Origin: Colias croceus
Lineage: Eukaryota > Arthropoda > Insecta > Lepidoptera > Pieridae
NCBI RefSeq assembly: GCF_905220415.1
Contig: NC_059545.1
Span: forward strand, 6,086,001-6,150,000
Direction of reading: 5' to 3'
DNA length: 64,000 nucleotides
The first letter of the stretch is position 1. Each line of letters opens with the position of its first letter. This document shows, in pieces, positions 34,301-43,988 of the stretch. The position numbers and the translations under genes are program-made. The notes beneath the pieces are model-generated. The model did no database searches and was not told the DNA's origin. It saw only the letters and a list, made by a program, of their open reading frames with translations.

Positions 34301-37300
34301 TACATGAAGTAGTGAAAGTACAGTAAAGTCATATTTTTATGGATTCAAATATTGTGAGGTTTCAAATATGAGATAGTACTTATACCTAACTGAATTCCTA
34401 AAATAAAAATATGTACTTAGGTGATCGATCAATGCCCTCTTGAATTTCACAACACATACTAACATTAATGGTGATTTATGTTAATAATTACAACATTCAC
34501 ATTAAACGTAAATGTATGTTGAGGTAATATAAATCGTAAGTAAGATATCATGAGTAATCCAAGACAATAAAATTCATAAGTGTCATGTATAAATTATAAT
34601 GCATGATCTTGTGCATGATACTTATCAATATATTTAGACAGTAATCAATTCAGAATCTCTTTAAAATTTTCTTAAATCGCACCTTGTACTTTCTAATCTG
34701 AATATATTTTTTCATACCTTATGAACAGCGACAAACTGATTGACTATGATAATGTATACATAATATATTGTTTTATTCAAAAGCGCAGCGCGCTATCTAT
34801 CGTATGTGATCGCATCAACGCTCCACGGGAATAAATTATTTTTATTTTATTATGATAATTATTTAAAATGAGGACAATGTCGACGATAGTTTGACAATGA
34901 AAAATGCTCTACGCTGCTTTCCGCCATATCTGCGCCGGCCCTGAGTGTGTTTGTTTGTCTTTCTTTTACGACAAAAGTCAAAACGGGCGACAAATTTAGT
35001 GATTGTCTTAAGTGGAGACAGTAATTGCAGGGATAGAAGGTGACAGAGATTACTTTTTGTCTCTTTCTTACCGCCCACTTCCCTGAAGTTTCCAATTTGT
35101 GACTCACAAAATATTGTCCACATATCAAGCACCGAAACACCGAGCTGCGCTCCAAAACTAAATTCGCCGATGTAGCGCAAAAATCCGCTTCACTTAAATG
35201 GAGCTGGGCATATTAGTTGCATGCCGGACAAACTGTGGGCCAAGACAATGACATTGTGGAGCTGAGACACAGCTAGAAGGCGTCGCGTCGTGGCAGGCCG
35301 AGTAAAAGACGGCGGTATGAACTAGACTAATTTAATAGAGACTGTTCTAGAATAGCACAGAATCATGATTCATGGAAGCGCTTTGGGGAGGCCTTCGCCC
35401 AGCATTAGCATTAGACACAGTAGGCTAATACAATACAAAATATTGTGCATATTTTTTTGGAAATTTGTCACCAATCCCATAAGAGAGGAGTTGAAATTAT
35501 ATATGGGACTTCTCACAGTTTTCAAAGAAAGATAAAAATTGGTAAACTGTGAGTTACCAACGAAAAATATCTGTCTTATTTATTTTAGGGCCGATTTTTC
35601 AGTCCTTGGTTAAAATTTATCCGTCTAATTAAAGTATTACACAAACATTTTGAAATGTCGCCTGTAAACTGTCATAATGTACGGACAATCTTAATCTTAA
35701 TATATATAAATCTCGTGTCACAATGTTTGTCCTCAATGGAGTCCTAAACCACTTAACCGATTATAATAAAATTCGCACACCATGTGTAGTTCGATCCAAC
35801 TTGAGAGATAGTATAGGTTTTATCCCGGAAATCCCTCGGGAACGGGAACTATGCGGGTTTTCCTTTGAAAACGCGGGCGAAGCCGCGGGCGGAAAGCTAG
35901 TATGTATAAATATATCTTGTGTCACAATGTTTGTCCTCAATGGACTACTAAACCACTTAACCTACTGTAATAAAATTCGCACACCATGTGCAGTTCGATC
36001 CAACTTGAGAGATAGGATAGGTTTTATCCCGGAAATCCCTCGGGAACGGGAACTATGCGGGTTTTTCTTTGAAAACGCGGGCGAAGCCGCAGACGGAAAG
36101 CTAGTTAGAATATATATATTTTTGAAATGGTAGTTTAATATGTTATTTGATGAATAAGTTTTAACCAAGGAATTAAAAATCAGCCCTTAACGGAAAATTT
36201 CCCTAACCCCTAGAATAAGGAATGGAAATTATTTTGAGACATTCCACAAAAATCAATAAATAGAAAGTCAAATCTGATACAAGCGGAATATTTTCAATGG
36301 GTTTTTTATTTCTCATCATAATGGGATTGACTAGTATTAGTAGTAAGAAAAGCATTATAATAAACAATTCTAATTTTTCTTATTGAATAAATCAAAATAA
36401 TTATTTAAAGACTTGTCAGTATTGTCTTATTTGTACATAACCATGGTTCCTTTCACTCTTCTCTATAATATAACTAATTTACCGGTAGTTCTTTAGGAGC
36501 TTTAAGGCCTTCTGGGAAATGAGCATGTCTCGGTAGCCAGCAGGAGAGAGACATAACTCCAGCTAGTGGTTCAGGATATGTAAGAGCTGCATGAAGGGCC
36601 AATGCCCCACCTTGTGAAAACCCACCCAACAAAATCCGACCTGCTGGAATACCAGCCTAAAAATAATAACAATAAAATAAATACATGATCTAAATTTCTC
36701 CAAAACATAAGGATTATTTTAATTTTAATGTTACTTGCTTTAACTTCATCTGATATTAATCCATGTATAAGTGATGTCGCATTTACGATGCCCTCTTCAT
36801 CCTCTGGAGCAGTAGCATCTAATGTTCTTAAATCAAACCAGGAGGGCATTCGAAATCCTGCATTCAGTGTTACTGGCATTGTAGAAGCAGTTGGACAAAT
36901 TACTTTTACGTGGGGCCCTCTGATTGCTGCAATTGTACTTGCCCATCCATGGCTACAATCATAATCACAGATTAATTGATATCATAATTCAATTCTATAA
37001 ATCAAAATATGTACTTGTTACTTTTTATAATCATCTTACCCCGTATCACCAAGTCCATGTAAAAAGATCAGCTGAAATCGATAATTTAATTTTTCAAGAT
37101 TAAAATATATAAAAAAGGATCACTATCTCATCCTAACAATTTTATTAACTTACAGATGCTGTTTGTTTTGCTGTAGCAGCAATAATTACAGGGTTGGGTT
37201 CCATTATCCGATTACGTGAAAATTGATACAAGCTACGATCTGCGGCTATCACCTGTATCAAGCAAACCAACGAAATTATTGCAAAGGGCAAGTACACCAC

Positions 37301-37336
37301 GTAATGTAGATAAAACTGAAAACTTGATAAAAACAT
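31314..37336 (-). CDS. LYPLA: Acyl-protein thioesterase / lysophospholipase (LYPLA1/2 type)
   Basis: Five exons (37336-37154, 37071-37040, 36952-36739, 36656-36483 and 31505-31314) join to 264 residues. The enzyme is an alpha/beta hydrolase that removes palmitate from cysteines of membrane-associated proteins. Visible motifs are LIFLHGLGDTGHGWA (residues 62-76), MPSWFDLRTLD, the nucleophile GFSQGG (Ser157), SCWLPRH, the acid HGDCDPVVP (Asp210) and GLSHSSSD (His242); spacings match the human triad. An alternative ATG at residue 45 (MEPNPVIIAATAKQ) would give 220 residues, the usual length. The longer form adds a hydrophobic segment (about residues 9-31) that could be a membrane anchor or a mis-joined upstream exon. 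Exon 3 must use a GC donor (gcaagt) to keep frame. The last intron is 5 kb and holds a mariner-type fold-back and LINE tails. Confidence 0.92.
31672..31862 (+). repeat. SINE-like copy of the 'gaccaacaggagtggagcc' family
   Basis: It begins near 'atactaatacatattataaa', has 'gaagagtttgtttgtttgaa' and ends 'gaaaccgcgcggagcagcta'. It lies in the last LYPLA intron. Confidence 0.55.
31899..32785. mobile_element. Mariner-type element rearranged into a fold-back
   Basis: It is 887 bases between TA dinucleotides, with ends CAGGGTGTCTCAAAAGAAAG and its inverse. The left ~290 bases are the reverse complement, with scattered differences, of the right ~280 bases, including the 3' coding end of the transposase. 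The normal 5' half has thus been replaced by an inverted copy of the 3' half. It lies in the last intron of the LYPLA gene. Confidence 0.8.
32271..32657 (+). pseudogene. C-terminal part of a Tc1/mariner-superfamily transposase
   Basis: The 128-codon frame shows WLQQDGATSHTS (the second catalytic Asp context) and NWPPRSPDLTPMDFFLWG (the third catalytic Asp region of the DD34-type transposases), followed by LKSKVY and a C-terminal tail. The N-terminal helix-turn-helix and first catalytic Asp are missing because the left half of the element is an inverted copy of the right. It should be inactive by itself. Confidence 0.8.
32786..33428. other. LYPLA intron DNA, nothing recognised
   Basis: AT-rich sequence with no supported exon on either strand and no repeat that I recognise. 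Confidence 0.4.
33429..33610 (+). repeat. LINE/SINE tail of the 'cggggcggaccgctagt' family
   Basis: It is nearly identical to the copy at 29996-30180, with 'gataCCCGAGAAAGGACATA' in the middle and 'cggggcggaccgctagtg' at the end. It lies in the LYPLA intron. Confidence 0.65.
33690..33900 (-). repeat. SINE-like copy of the 'cacgcggtttcag..gttggt' family
   Basis: It starts 'gctgctccacgcggtttcag', contains 'ctcctgttggttttagcgtg' and 'ggctatctaacaccgaaag', and ends 'aactcttcagttttataata'. It is the inverse of 31672-31862; the two lie 1.9 kb apart in the same intron and could pair in the transcript. Confidence 0.55.
33901..35360. other. LYPLA intron DNA with a GC-rich stretch, no gene recognised
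   Basis: Region 34000-34260 contains paired 'gcggac'/'gtccgc' words, and 34860-35330 is GC-richer with two overlapping minus-strand frames of about 100 codons that show no family features. Nothing here is a supported exon of LYPLA. Confidence 0.4.
35365..35440 (+). repeat. LINE 3' end fragment ('ggaggccttcgcccagcatt')
   Basis: 'Tggaagcgctttggggaggc' followed by 'cttcgcccagcattagcatt' and 'gacacagtaggctaataca' is the familiar end of a lepidopteran LINE whose translation reads WKRFGEAFAQ. Only the last bases are left. Confidence 0.6.
35700..36108 (+). repeat. Tandem pair of SINE-like tails
   Basis: Two copies of about 200 bases follow each other directly (35700-35902 and 35903-36108). Each begins 'tcacaatgtttgtcctcaat' and ends 'gcgggcggaaagctagta' or a variant. 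They are about 95% alike by eye. A tail of the same family is inserted at 17403-17627. Confidence 0.7.
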
Positions 37337-38304
37337 GGCATATAGATTATATATATTTTTGACTTACTAGAAAATTATATTTGACTTAAAATATAAAAGT
37401 AATTATTAATTGCAACAAGTTGTTTGAATAAAACCCTGTTTAACTTTCACTTAGGTACCTATTACGAATGCCTCAATATGTTTCAATACTATAAAAACAT
37501 GTTTGACAGGACGAGGCGCGAGTGGGAAATAATATATTTTACATTAAAGTCCCCCACGAACGTAACGACTGTTTTATAATTTCATCATTCGTACATCAAT
37601 CAATCTGAAACATTGAAATAATTACGATTACTAACTTTAATCATAGTTTTAATTTATATGTAGGTACACATTGTTTTTGTAATTTGTTTTTCATAAAATG
37701 TCAAGATTAAGGTCAAGATAACTTTCTCATGATTATCTGTTCCATTATAATCAACGTTTAATGTATAATCTGTAAATGCTTTGTTATTATAACTTTCCTC
37801 TGTGAATGACTATGGTTTTTCATTATTGTTGTTGATTGTTGTGCTGATAAATAATTATTGTGGATTTAATCGTTGAATTTAATAATTAATACAAAGTGTT
37901 TAATTTAATATTTGCACAAATCTATCACAAATAAGGCACGATTCCAGAGCTCCAGTATCTCAATTCTTGGATTCATGAATCTAGGGCGTGAGTAGTCTCT
38001 TCAAAATACTACTATGTCTCACTTTTGACAATGACTATAGGTACTTAAATAGTCTAAATTCATGTTGATATTGCAATTAGAAAATAGTCATTCCACTTCA
38101 CTTTAATTCGCATCTATTAAATATAATATCAGAAATATTTTTATTGTTAATAAAAAAAATATATAAACAGATAGCTTTTTGTTTACAAATTTCCCGTTTT
38201 ACTTATAGTTTATCGTTCTAAATGTTCAGATCAGTTAGTAGGTATTCTTTCAAATTAATATAAAAAACTAACTTATTTTTGTTTATAAACATTGCAGAAA
38301 CGAT
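37337..38304. promoter_or_regulatory. Shared upstream region of LYPLA (-) and OSER1 (+)
   Basis: About 970 bases separate two divergent start codons. No coding exon is visible. An acceptor-like 'aaacattgcag' (38286-38296) immediately precedes the OSER1 ATG, suggesting a non-coding first exon within this interval. A similar 'tcaagttttcag' acceptor near the LYPLA ATG suggests the same for that gene. A common promoter region is plausible. Confidence 0.4.
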
Positions 38305-38931
38305 ATGGCAACTGCAGATGATATATCCTTAAGAGTTGGAAGGCTAGAGATAGAATCTTCAAAAATAAATAAGAATTTGAAAGAGGATAATCCATTTGTA
38401 AGTTCAGTCCTGAAGAAAAACTCTAATTCTAAAATAATTCCACAAAACAAATGCATATGTCATACTCTTAAGAAGAAACACACCATTTGTAAAAGGAAGC
38501 ATAATAAAATACTCAAGGAACCTGTATTAAAGTTGTCACAATCTTATGGTATAAACAGGAGAAGTGAATGTCAACAGCATTTTATAAAAGGGAACTTTTC
38601 AGTGTCGTCATTATTGAATACAAGTGAAAATTTATATTTGCATTCATTAGTGGACACATGCAACCAGTTACACATATCTACTGAGAAAAGAAAAAGCAGT
38701 GACAGACCTACAGATATAAATGATAATAGTAAGTGGTGGAGAAATGATGTTGGGAATGACAAAACACAAAATCGAGAACCCATTTCAGAGAGAAGTTCTT
38801 CAAGTTCCTGCTCTCAGCAGGCCCTTAATCCTCCTTGTGATGTCACAATTGATGAACTGGCAAGTTATTTTGAAACATTAGTACATATACCAAAAAAGAT
38901 GTCATCAATGGCTGAAATGATGTATATATAA
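38305..38931 (+). CDS. OSER1: Oxidative stress-responsive serine-rich protein 1 (OSER1)
   Basis: A single coding exon of 208 residues. The C-terminus DVTIDELASYFETLVHIPKK followed by MSSMAEMMYI matches the conserved end of OSER1 (the vertebrate protein ends with the same IPKKMSxMAEMMY block). The middle is serine-rich with basic clusters (KKKHTICKRKHNK, residues about 55-70) and a CIC / CQQH pattern. There is no membrane segment, signal peptide or known enzyme fold. OSER1 is a poorly understood nuclear/cytoplasmic factor induced by oxidative stress and linked to FOXO signalling. The human protein is longer (about 290 residues), so the N-terminal half differs. The ATG at 38305 follows a splice-acceptor-like sequence, implying an upstream untranslated exon. 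The family call rests on the C-terminal block and is firm. Confidence 0.85.
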   Translation: MATADDISLRVGRLEIESSKINKNLKEDNPFVSSVLKKNSNSKIIPQNKCICHTLKKKHTICKRKHNKILKEPVLKLSQSYGINRRSECQQHFIKGNFSVSSLLNTSENLYLHSLVDTCNQLHISTEKRKSSDRPTDINDNSKWWRNDVGNDKTQNREPISERSSSSSCSQQALNPPCDVTIDELASYFETLVHIPKKMSSMAEMMYI

Positions 38932-38936
38932 TACTA

Positions 38937-39079
38937 AATAAATATACATGTTATAAGGTAAATGAAAATATTAATTATACAAATTTATTAATTTTATGTA
39001 TTTAGAATTTTAATAACCACAATTTTTTATGATATTGTTTTTAAAACTTGTCTGTGTCACACATGCTTAAATCAATAAA
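38937..39079 (+). terminator. Polyadenylation signals of OSER1
   Basis: AATAAA occurs at 38937-38942, only a few bases after the stop, and again at 39074-39079 (atcaataaaaca). The second leaves a more normal 3' UTR. Confidence 0.45.
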
Positions 39080-39900
39080 ACATTTTGTATTTCTTTGTGG
39101 TACATAGGTAAAACATCCTAATTTTTTAATTGCATTCACAAATGTATGCCCTCAAGATAAACTTACAAATATCAATGTCCATTTTTAATTACAAGATAGA
39201 TAATTTTTGTATTTACTAATATTATAAAATCTATAATGAATGCTTAAACAACCTGTATTAAGATAAAATAGGTGTTTCATTTGTCCAGCCAATGTTGTCT
39301 GCATGTGTTTGTCTATATAAGTGTACTTTCAATATAGCTTAATTGCTGCTAATGCATTGCATTACTTTATTCTGATTTTGAAAATTGAACAAGGAGTTCC
39401 CATGTAATGGATGTTAAATTTTCAATTGAAAATACCAAAAATATACCACATGGCCTAGAAAATTTCAATGAAAAAGAGTTTATGAAATGTTATGTTTGAA
39501 TATTAATAATGTTTAGAAGGATATTCTCGCAACATTTTATTTTTATGAAACTGGGAACAAATATGTAGTTTTGAAAATACTGTCTAGTTGTGAAATTAAT
39601 GAAAAATTATGAATATCTTAAATATTACCAGTAGAATTGGCACAATATAATTAAGTATTATGTAAAGTTTAGAGACATTAATATGTAATTATAATATCAT
39701 TGATTAATAGTTTAAAGCATGATTATTTTATTTTTCACTTCTGTTTTCATTGATGCTACTTTAATTATTATTGGTCCTGAATAAAGTTTTTCCATATAAT
39801 GCAATATTGGCTACTTTTATACCCCTCTCAAAATAATTAAACATATCTTTATCATACTAATAAGTAATATTATAAACAAGAAAGTTATAATAGTATTAGC
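39080..39900. other. Intergenic AT-rich DNA, nothing recognised
   Basis: It could include a longer OSER1 3' UTR (further AATAAA-like words near 39780). No exon or known repeat is visible. Confidence 0.4.
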
Positions 39901-39902
39901 TA

Positions 39903-40049
39903 GTTCAATAAAGAAACGAATCTTCAATGGCGGCGCTTATCATTCCCTCTCGCTCACACACGGCCGTACGGTATGTGTATTTTTTGCTGATCCTACCATC
40001 TGTCAAAGTCAGCTTTGGCCGCCATTGAAGATTCGTTTCTTTATTGAAC
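39903..40049. mobile_element. Short palindromic MITE with 32-base perfect inverted repeats
   Basis: GTTCAATAAAGAAACGAATC and the following 12 bases (to 39934) recur exactly inverted at 40018-40049. The 83-base core contains 'ctctcgctcacaca' and 'cggccgtacgg'. Perfect arms suggest recent origin. No target duplication is obvious. Confidence 0.7.
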
Positions 40050-40310
40050 CAACTAATATAAGTTCACTTAAAACAACTGAATGGATTTAGATGACACTAT
40101 TCAAAAATATAGCAACATCACAATAATACATGAGCTATGGAAATAATTGTTAACATCACAACTGGAAAGTCTGATATTATTTTTATTTTTTTGTACCCCC
40201 TGTTTTAAATGCAAGAAGCCCATTAAAATATAGTGGATTCAATGGTGGATTATTACCTATATTGGAATTTGAGTGAAAGGTTTGGAATGCTTTCAATAAT
40301 AATATTGATG

Positions 40311-40450
40311 TTATTTATTTATTTATTTATGACACTTTATTGTACAAGTACCAGTAATAAAAACATAATTTAACAAGAAAACATGAATACGGTAAGTGCA
40401 CAAAAGGCGGCCTTATTGCTTAAAGCAATCTCTTCCAGGCAACCATATTA
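40311..40450 (-). repeat. LINE/SINE tail ('ctcttccaggcaacc' family)
   Basis: ATTT-type tetranucleotides (tttatttatttatttatga) are followed by 'ggcggccttattgcttaaag' and 'caatctcttccaggcaacca'. Copies are at 44497-44640 (+) and 54210-54330 (-). It is non-coding. Confidence 0.55.
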
Positions 40451-40559
40451 ATAAAGGGGGAATTATAAAACGAGTGACTGAAAATAAAGTGAGCGACTGT
40501 ATGAGGTACTGATTTAATAACTTGAGCGGTATGAATTTGAGTAATTGATAAATAAACTA

Positions 40560-41802
40560 TAGATAGGGAGGCGAAGAGGGGAATTTTCTGCAATACTCGA
40601 GCGTGGCAGTTTAAGATATGAGAGATACCTTAGACCTAATAGAACAAACTTTTTCACTATTTAGCTCTATATGTAGTGACGCGCGCCTAGGATAGACGAT
40701 CAGATTAGTAAAAAAAAATCGATAGTCTGAAATACTCGAGCGCGTCAGATTAAGATATTGGGGGTTGATTTTAGTGTTTTAAGACTAAATTTAATTAATC
40801 TGACCATAAGTCCTTGACGCCGCCGAGTTATAGGGTCGCAAACTTGTAAAAAAAAAACGTTAACCCGGCATTCTCGAGCGCGATTTTTTTTATTTTAATT
40901 TTGAAGAATATAATCTAAAACTTACCAAAAACACAAAATCTGCCGGTTTCCGCATGACCGGAAGTCTGGAGGAGCCATTTCATCTTCCGAAAAACGCGTT
41001 GCAGTCACGGTTGCAGTATATAAGTCGCGAACTTTACTTTTTCAAAAAAAAAAGTTTAAATAAGCAAAAAAGGTAATTTTATTTTACAAAAAAAGGTCTC
41101 TTTTCATTTTTGTCCAAAGTTTAATTTTTTTTTACTTGAAGCATCATAAAAACTCAAACTCCTGGTTTTTTGAGTATATCTCGAAAACTGAGGGTGGTAA
41201 GAAAAATTGATATGAAATAACGATGATTAAAAAAAAGAAACCCACAAACCTTTTTCGGTCAGATTAAGAGAACCCACCAACATTTTTATCAGATTAAGAA
41301 AATATGCTTTCAGGATACCTAGATAAACCTCCCCTATGAAAATCTGACGCGCTCGAGTATTTCAAAAGGACTTTTTTTTTCTGCATTTTCAAAAATTCAT
41401 CGTAACTTATCGTCATGCCGTAATCGTCAGTTTTTTTAAGGGGAGATTTCTTGGGGCCTAATTAACACCCCATCCGAAAATCTGACGCGCTCGAGTAAAT
41501 TTTTTTTTTGTGCATTTTTGACGAATTTATATGCCTAGCCCCACCACGCAAACCGGCAGATTAGTATACCGTTGTTATCAGAGGCACTTGAGGCATACGT
41601 AGTATGAATATCTGACGCGCTCGAGAATGCCCAAGTAACTGTTTTTTTTTACATTTTTGAAAATCCGTACACGCCAAACCCACCGCTAAAATGGTTTTTA
41701 CCATAGAAGCTTTTCTTTTCGAAATTATTTTCTCTTTCGATTTTGATAAGTCTCGACGACGCCGTTGAATTACGCCATTTAGCTACCTCGCCTCCCTATC
41801 TA
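40560..41802. mobile_element. Inverted-repeat element with reiterated CTCGAGCGCGTCAGATT word
   Basis: The ends are TAGATAGGGAGGCGA and its inverse (to 41802). The word CTCGAGCG(CG)TCAGATT appears in the left half at about 40600, 40735 and 40873, and inverted as AATCTGACGCGCTCGAG in the right half at about 41342, 41480 and 41608, so the halves are symmetrical only at these words and at the ends. It is 1243 bases with no transposase frame. The architecture is like the 5.7-8.4 kb element but with a different word. Confidence 0.7.
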
Positions 41803-42421
41803 CTAAACAAGCAACGAATATTGGTTGATAATAAAATACAGATTTAGCGTACTAAAGGAGGGTTGTGATTAATCCATTTGATATAATAGAATCCTAACTG
41901 TGTGATTACATTACTATATGAGCGACTAAATTACTAGTTGAGTGATGTTAGTGTTATTTTGAAAGGTTATTGCAGATAACTTTACCCGCCCTCAAAAACA
42001 GACAAAAAATGAACGAATGAAGAATAATGAAATTTACTACAGCAATATATGCACTCGATCTAAGAAAAACATATGCTAACAGAAAATACTAACGTTGCCA
42101 TAGAATTTTTACGTTACTTGCCAATTTTGACGACATAACTTAAGATAGTTAAACCTACCTATTGTATCAAAACATTCAACCGTACCAACCAGCAACCTAT
42201 AAACTACTGAGTATTGTAAACAACGTAAAATTACAAACGCAATGCGCAACCCGTTGGCGCAACCTGTGGCGCAACCAGTAGGTACATTTTGCGCCTTGCA
42301 TCCCAAATCCCAATTCCCAATCAACATCAAAGTCACACAGACATCCAACAGACGTCTCTGTTTTGCAGCTGTTGACTGTTATCAATGATAAGCGTCATAA
42401 TATAATTTTTGGATAATAACA
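41803..42421. other. Upstream region of the small membrane-protein gene
   Basis: No exon seen. A short cluster of 'gcgcaacc' words (42242-42275) gives a locally GC-rich patch, followed by 'gccttgcatcccaaatccc'. The promoter of the gene starting at 42422 may lie here. Confidence 0.35.
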
Positions 42422-43113
42422 ATGCACAAAACTACTCTAAATTGGTCTAAAATATTTTCAGAGGCTTATACGTATACCTCTCAATATTTATTATTTGCCG
42501 TGACTATAATTTTGGCATCAATTATTTTTATATGGATTTATGAGAGGCCGCGGTTGTATAAGGTATGAAATGTTTTATTCCTTACGTGCGCCAAAAAAGT
42601 GTTAAATACAATATTTGTAGTGTGTATCTGTCTGTCTCTGGTATCGTACCTAACAAATAAATAGATGAACAAATAACAGTGTGATCGAAGAAAGCTTTGC
42701 GCAGTCTTGTTAGTAACTAGGTAGGTACCTATATTGAAGATTAAACTCGCAATTTAACTGTACACTATGCTAAGAATTCGTAATTAAGTATAATTCTTTA
42801 TAGTAGTTAGGTACAATACCTAGTTATACACCAAATAAAAAAATTGTATGAACTAAATGTTTATTCTCTCAGGAAATTCTCAAATTTTTAAATTACCTAC
42901 TACCTATCTCAATAGCACTTTAACCTACTTGGTCATAAATTTAAAATATTTTATTACTTGCAGCTTATATTCAAAAAGAGTAAACAGTCAGTATTTAGCC
43001 CCCGTGAAAGTGAAGATATGCAGAATGGAGATGGATATTTAGCAACTAAAGACATTTTTTATCCAGAGAAACCGATACTTGATTGTTCCCATGAGCTCGA
43101 TAAGTCCACTTAA
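42422..43113 (+). CDS. Small single-pass membrane protein, unidentified
   Basis: Two exons (42422-42562 and 42964-43113) join in phase 0 through a GT-AG intron to give 96 residues. Residues about 22-42 (starting QYLLFAVTIILASIIFIWIY) form one strong transmembrane helix followed by the positively charged ERPRLYK and KKSK, so the C-terminal half should face the cytosol. That half is hydrophilic, with SVFSPRESEDMQNGDGY and a terminal HELDKST. There is no cleavable signal peptide and no family I recognise. The first ATG begins MHKTTLNWSKIFSEAY. Both splice sites are good and the frame closes with TAA. It is too short in each exon for ordinary ORF screening. Function is unknown; the charge pattern suggests a type III-like or tail-bearing membrane adaptor. 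I cannot exclude a chance structure. Confidence 0.6.
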
Positions 43114-43179
43114 ACTCATAATAAGAAAATTAATCTCTTAATTAAAAAAAAATTCAAACCACATAGTGTCATTGCGCCA

Positions 43180-43436
43180 GTTCGCGTCCACTTAGTGCAG
43201 TTGGAAAGTTTGAAGGAGAAAATAAAAATGTTCCAGAACAAATTTCAACGCAAAATTTATGTAACGTGTTCATTAGGTACATAGTCTATTATAAGATTTA
43301 CTTTCAATTGTGTTGGAAATATCATGTGGTTTTTATTTATCTAGACAAATAGCAGAATTAGGCGTTTTACCCAGTTCGCATCCAAAAATTCCAGTTCGCG
43401 TCCACCCGTGGACCAGTTCGCGTCCACCAGCTTAGA
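43180..43436. repeat. Cluster of CCAGTTCGCGTCCA words
   Basis: The 14-base word occurs near 43186, 43373 (with one change), 43397 and 43421, each followed by variants of 'cac' or 'aaa'. The rest is AT-rich. It is not a simple tandem repeat. It may be the remains of another reiterated-word element, directly after the small membrane-protein gene. Confidence 0.5.
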
Positions 43437-43988
43437 AAAATAATTATGAGTGTATTGGGTGATATTTTATCAGATAAATGCAAATAAAAATTAGATTTAT
43501 ATTATCTTAGATTACAAAATAAAAGACAGATGGAGCGTTGCCGAACTAAACCGAATAATTTATCGTCATTTTCAATAAAGCTATGTGTGCTGTCATTTTG
43601 CCACTGCACTGTACGTACACGGTGCTTCTGTGTGCGTGTAATGTTGCCAGATATTGAAAAATTTCCCAAATTTTCCCCCGACTACGGAAAAAAGAGGGTT
43701 ATGTTTTTCGAGTTTATGTATGTATGTATAATATTTCTTTGACACGCCCTGCAGTATAAACCGTTGGACCGATTTTGAGTTGTGAGGTTTCATTGCAATG
43801 ATCTGAATTATTATGTTAGTGGTGGTAGTGACGTAGGCTATATATATACATAAATGAGAAGTCAAGTTTTAATTTTTATTTAAATTCTTTTATTACGTAA
43901 AGTACCTGCCTACTAAAGTTATATATGGACAAAATAATTGTATTCAATTTTTTATTAAATAAATTACATAAAAAAAGTTTCAATATTA

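Noticed and set aside
34859..35180. Two overlapping minus frames of about 100 codons
   Set aside because: Different frames of the same GC-richer intron stretch with no conserved motif and not in phase with LYPLA exons.
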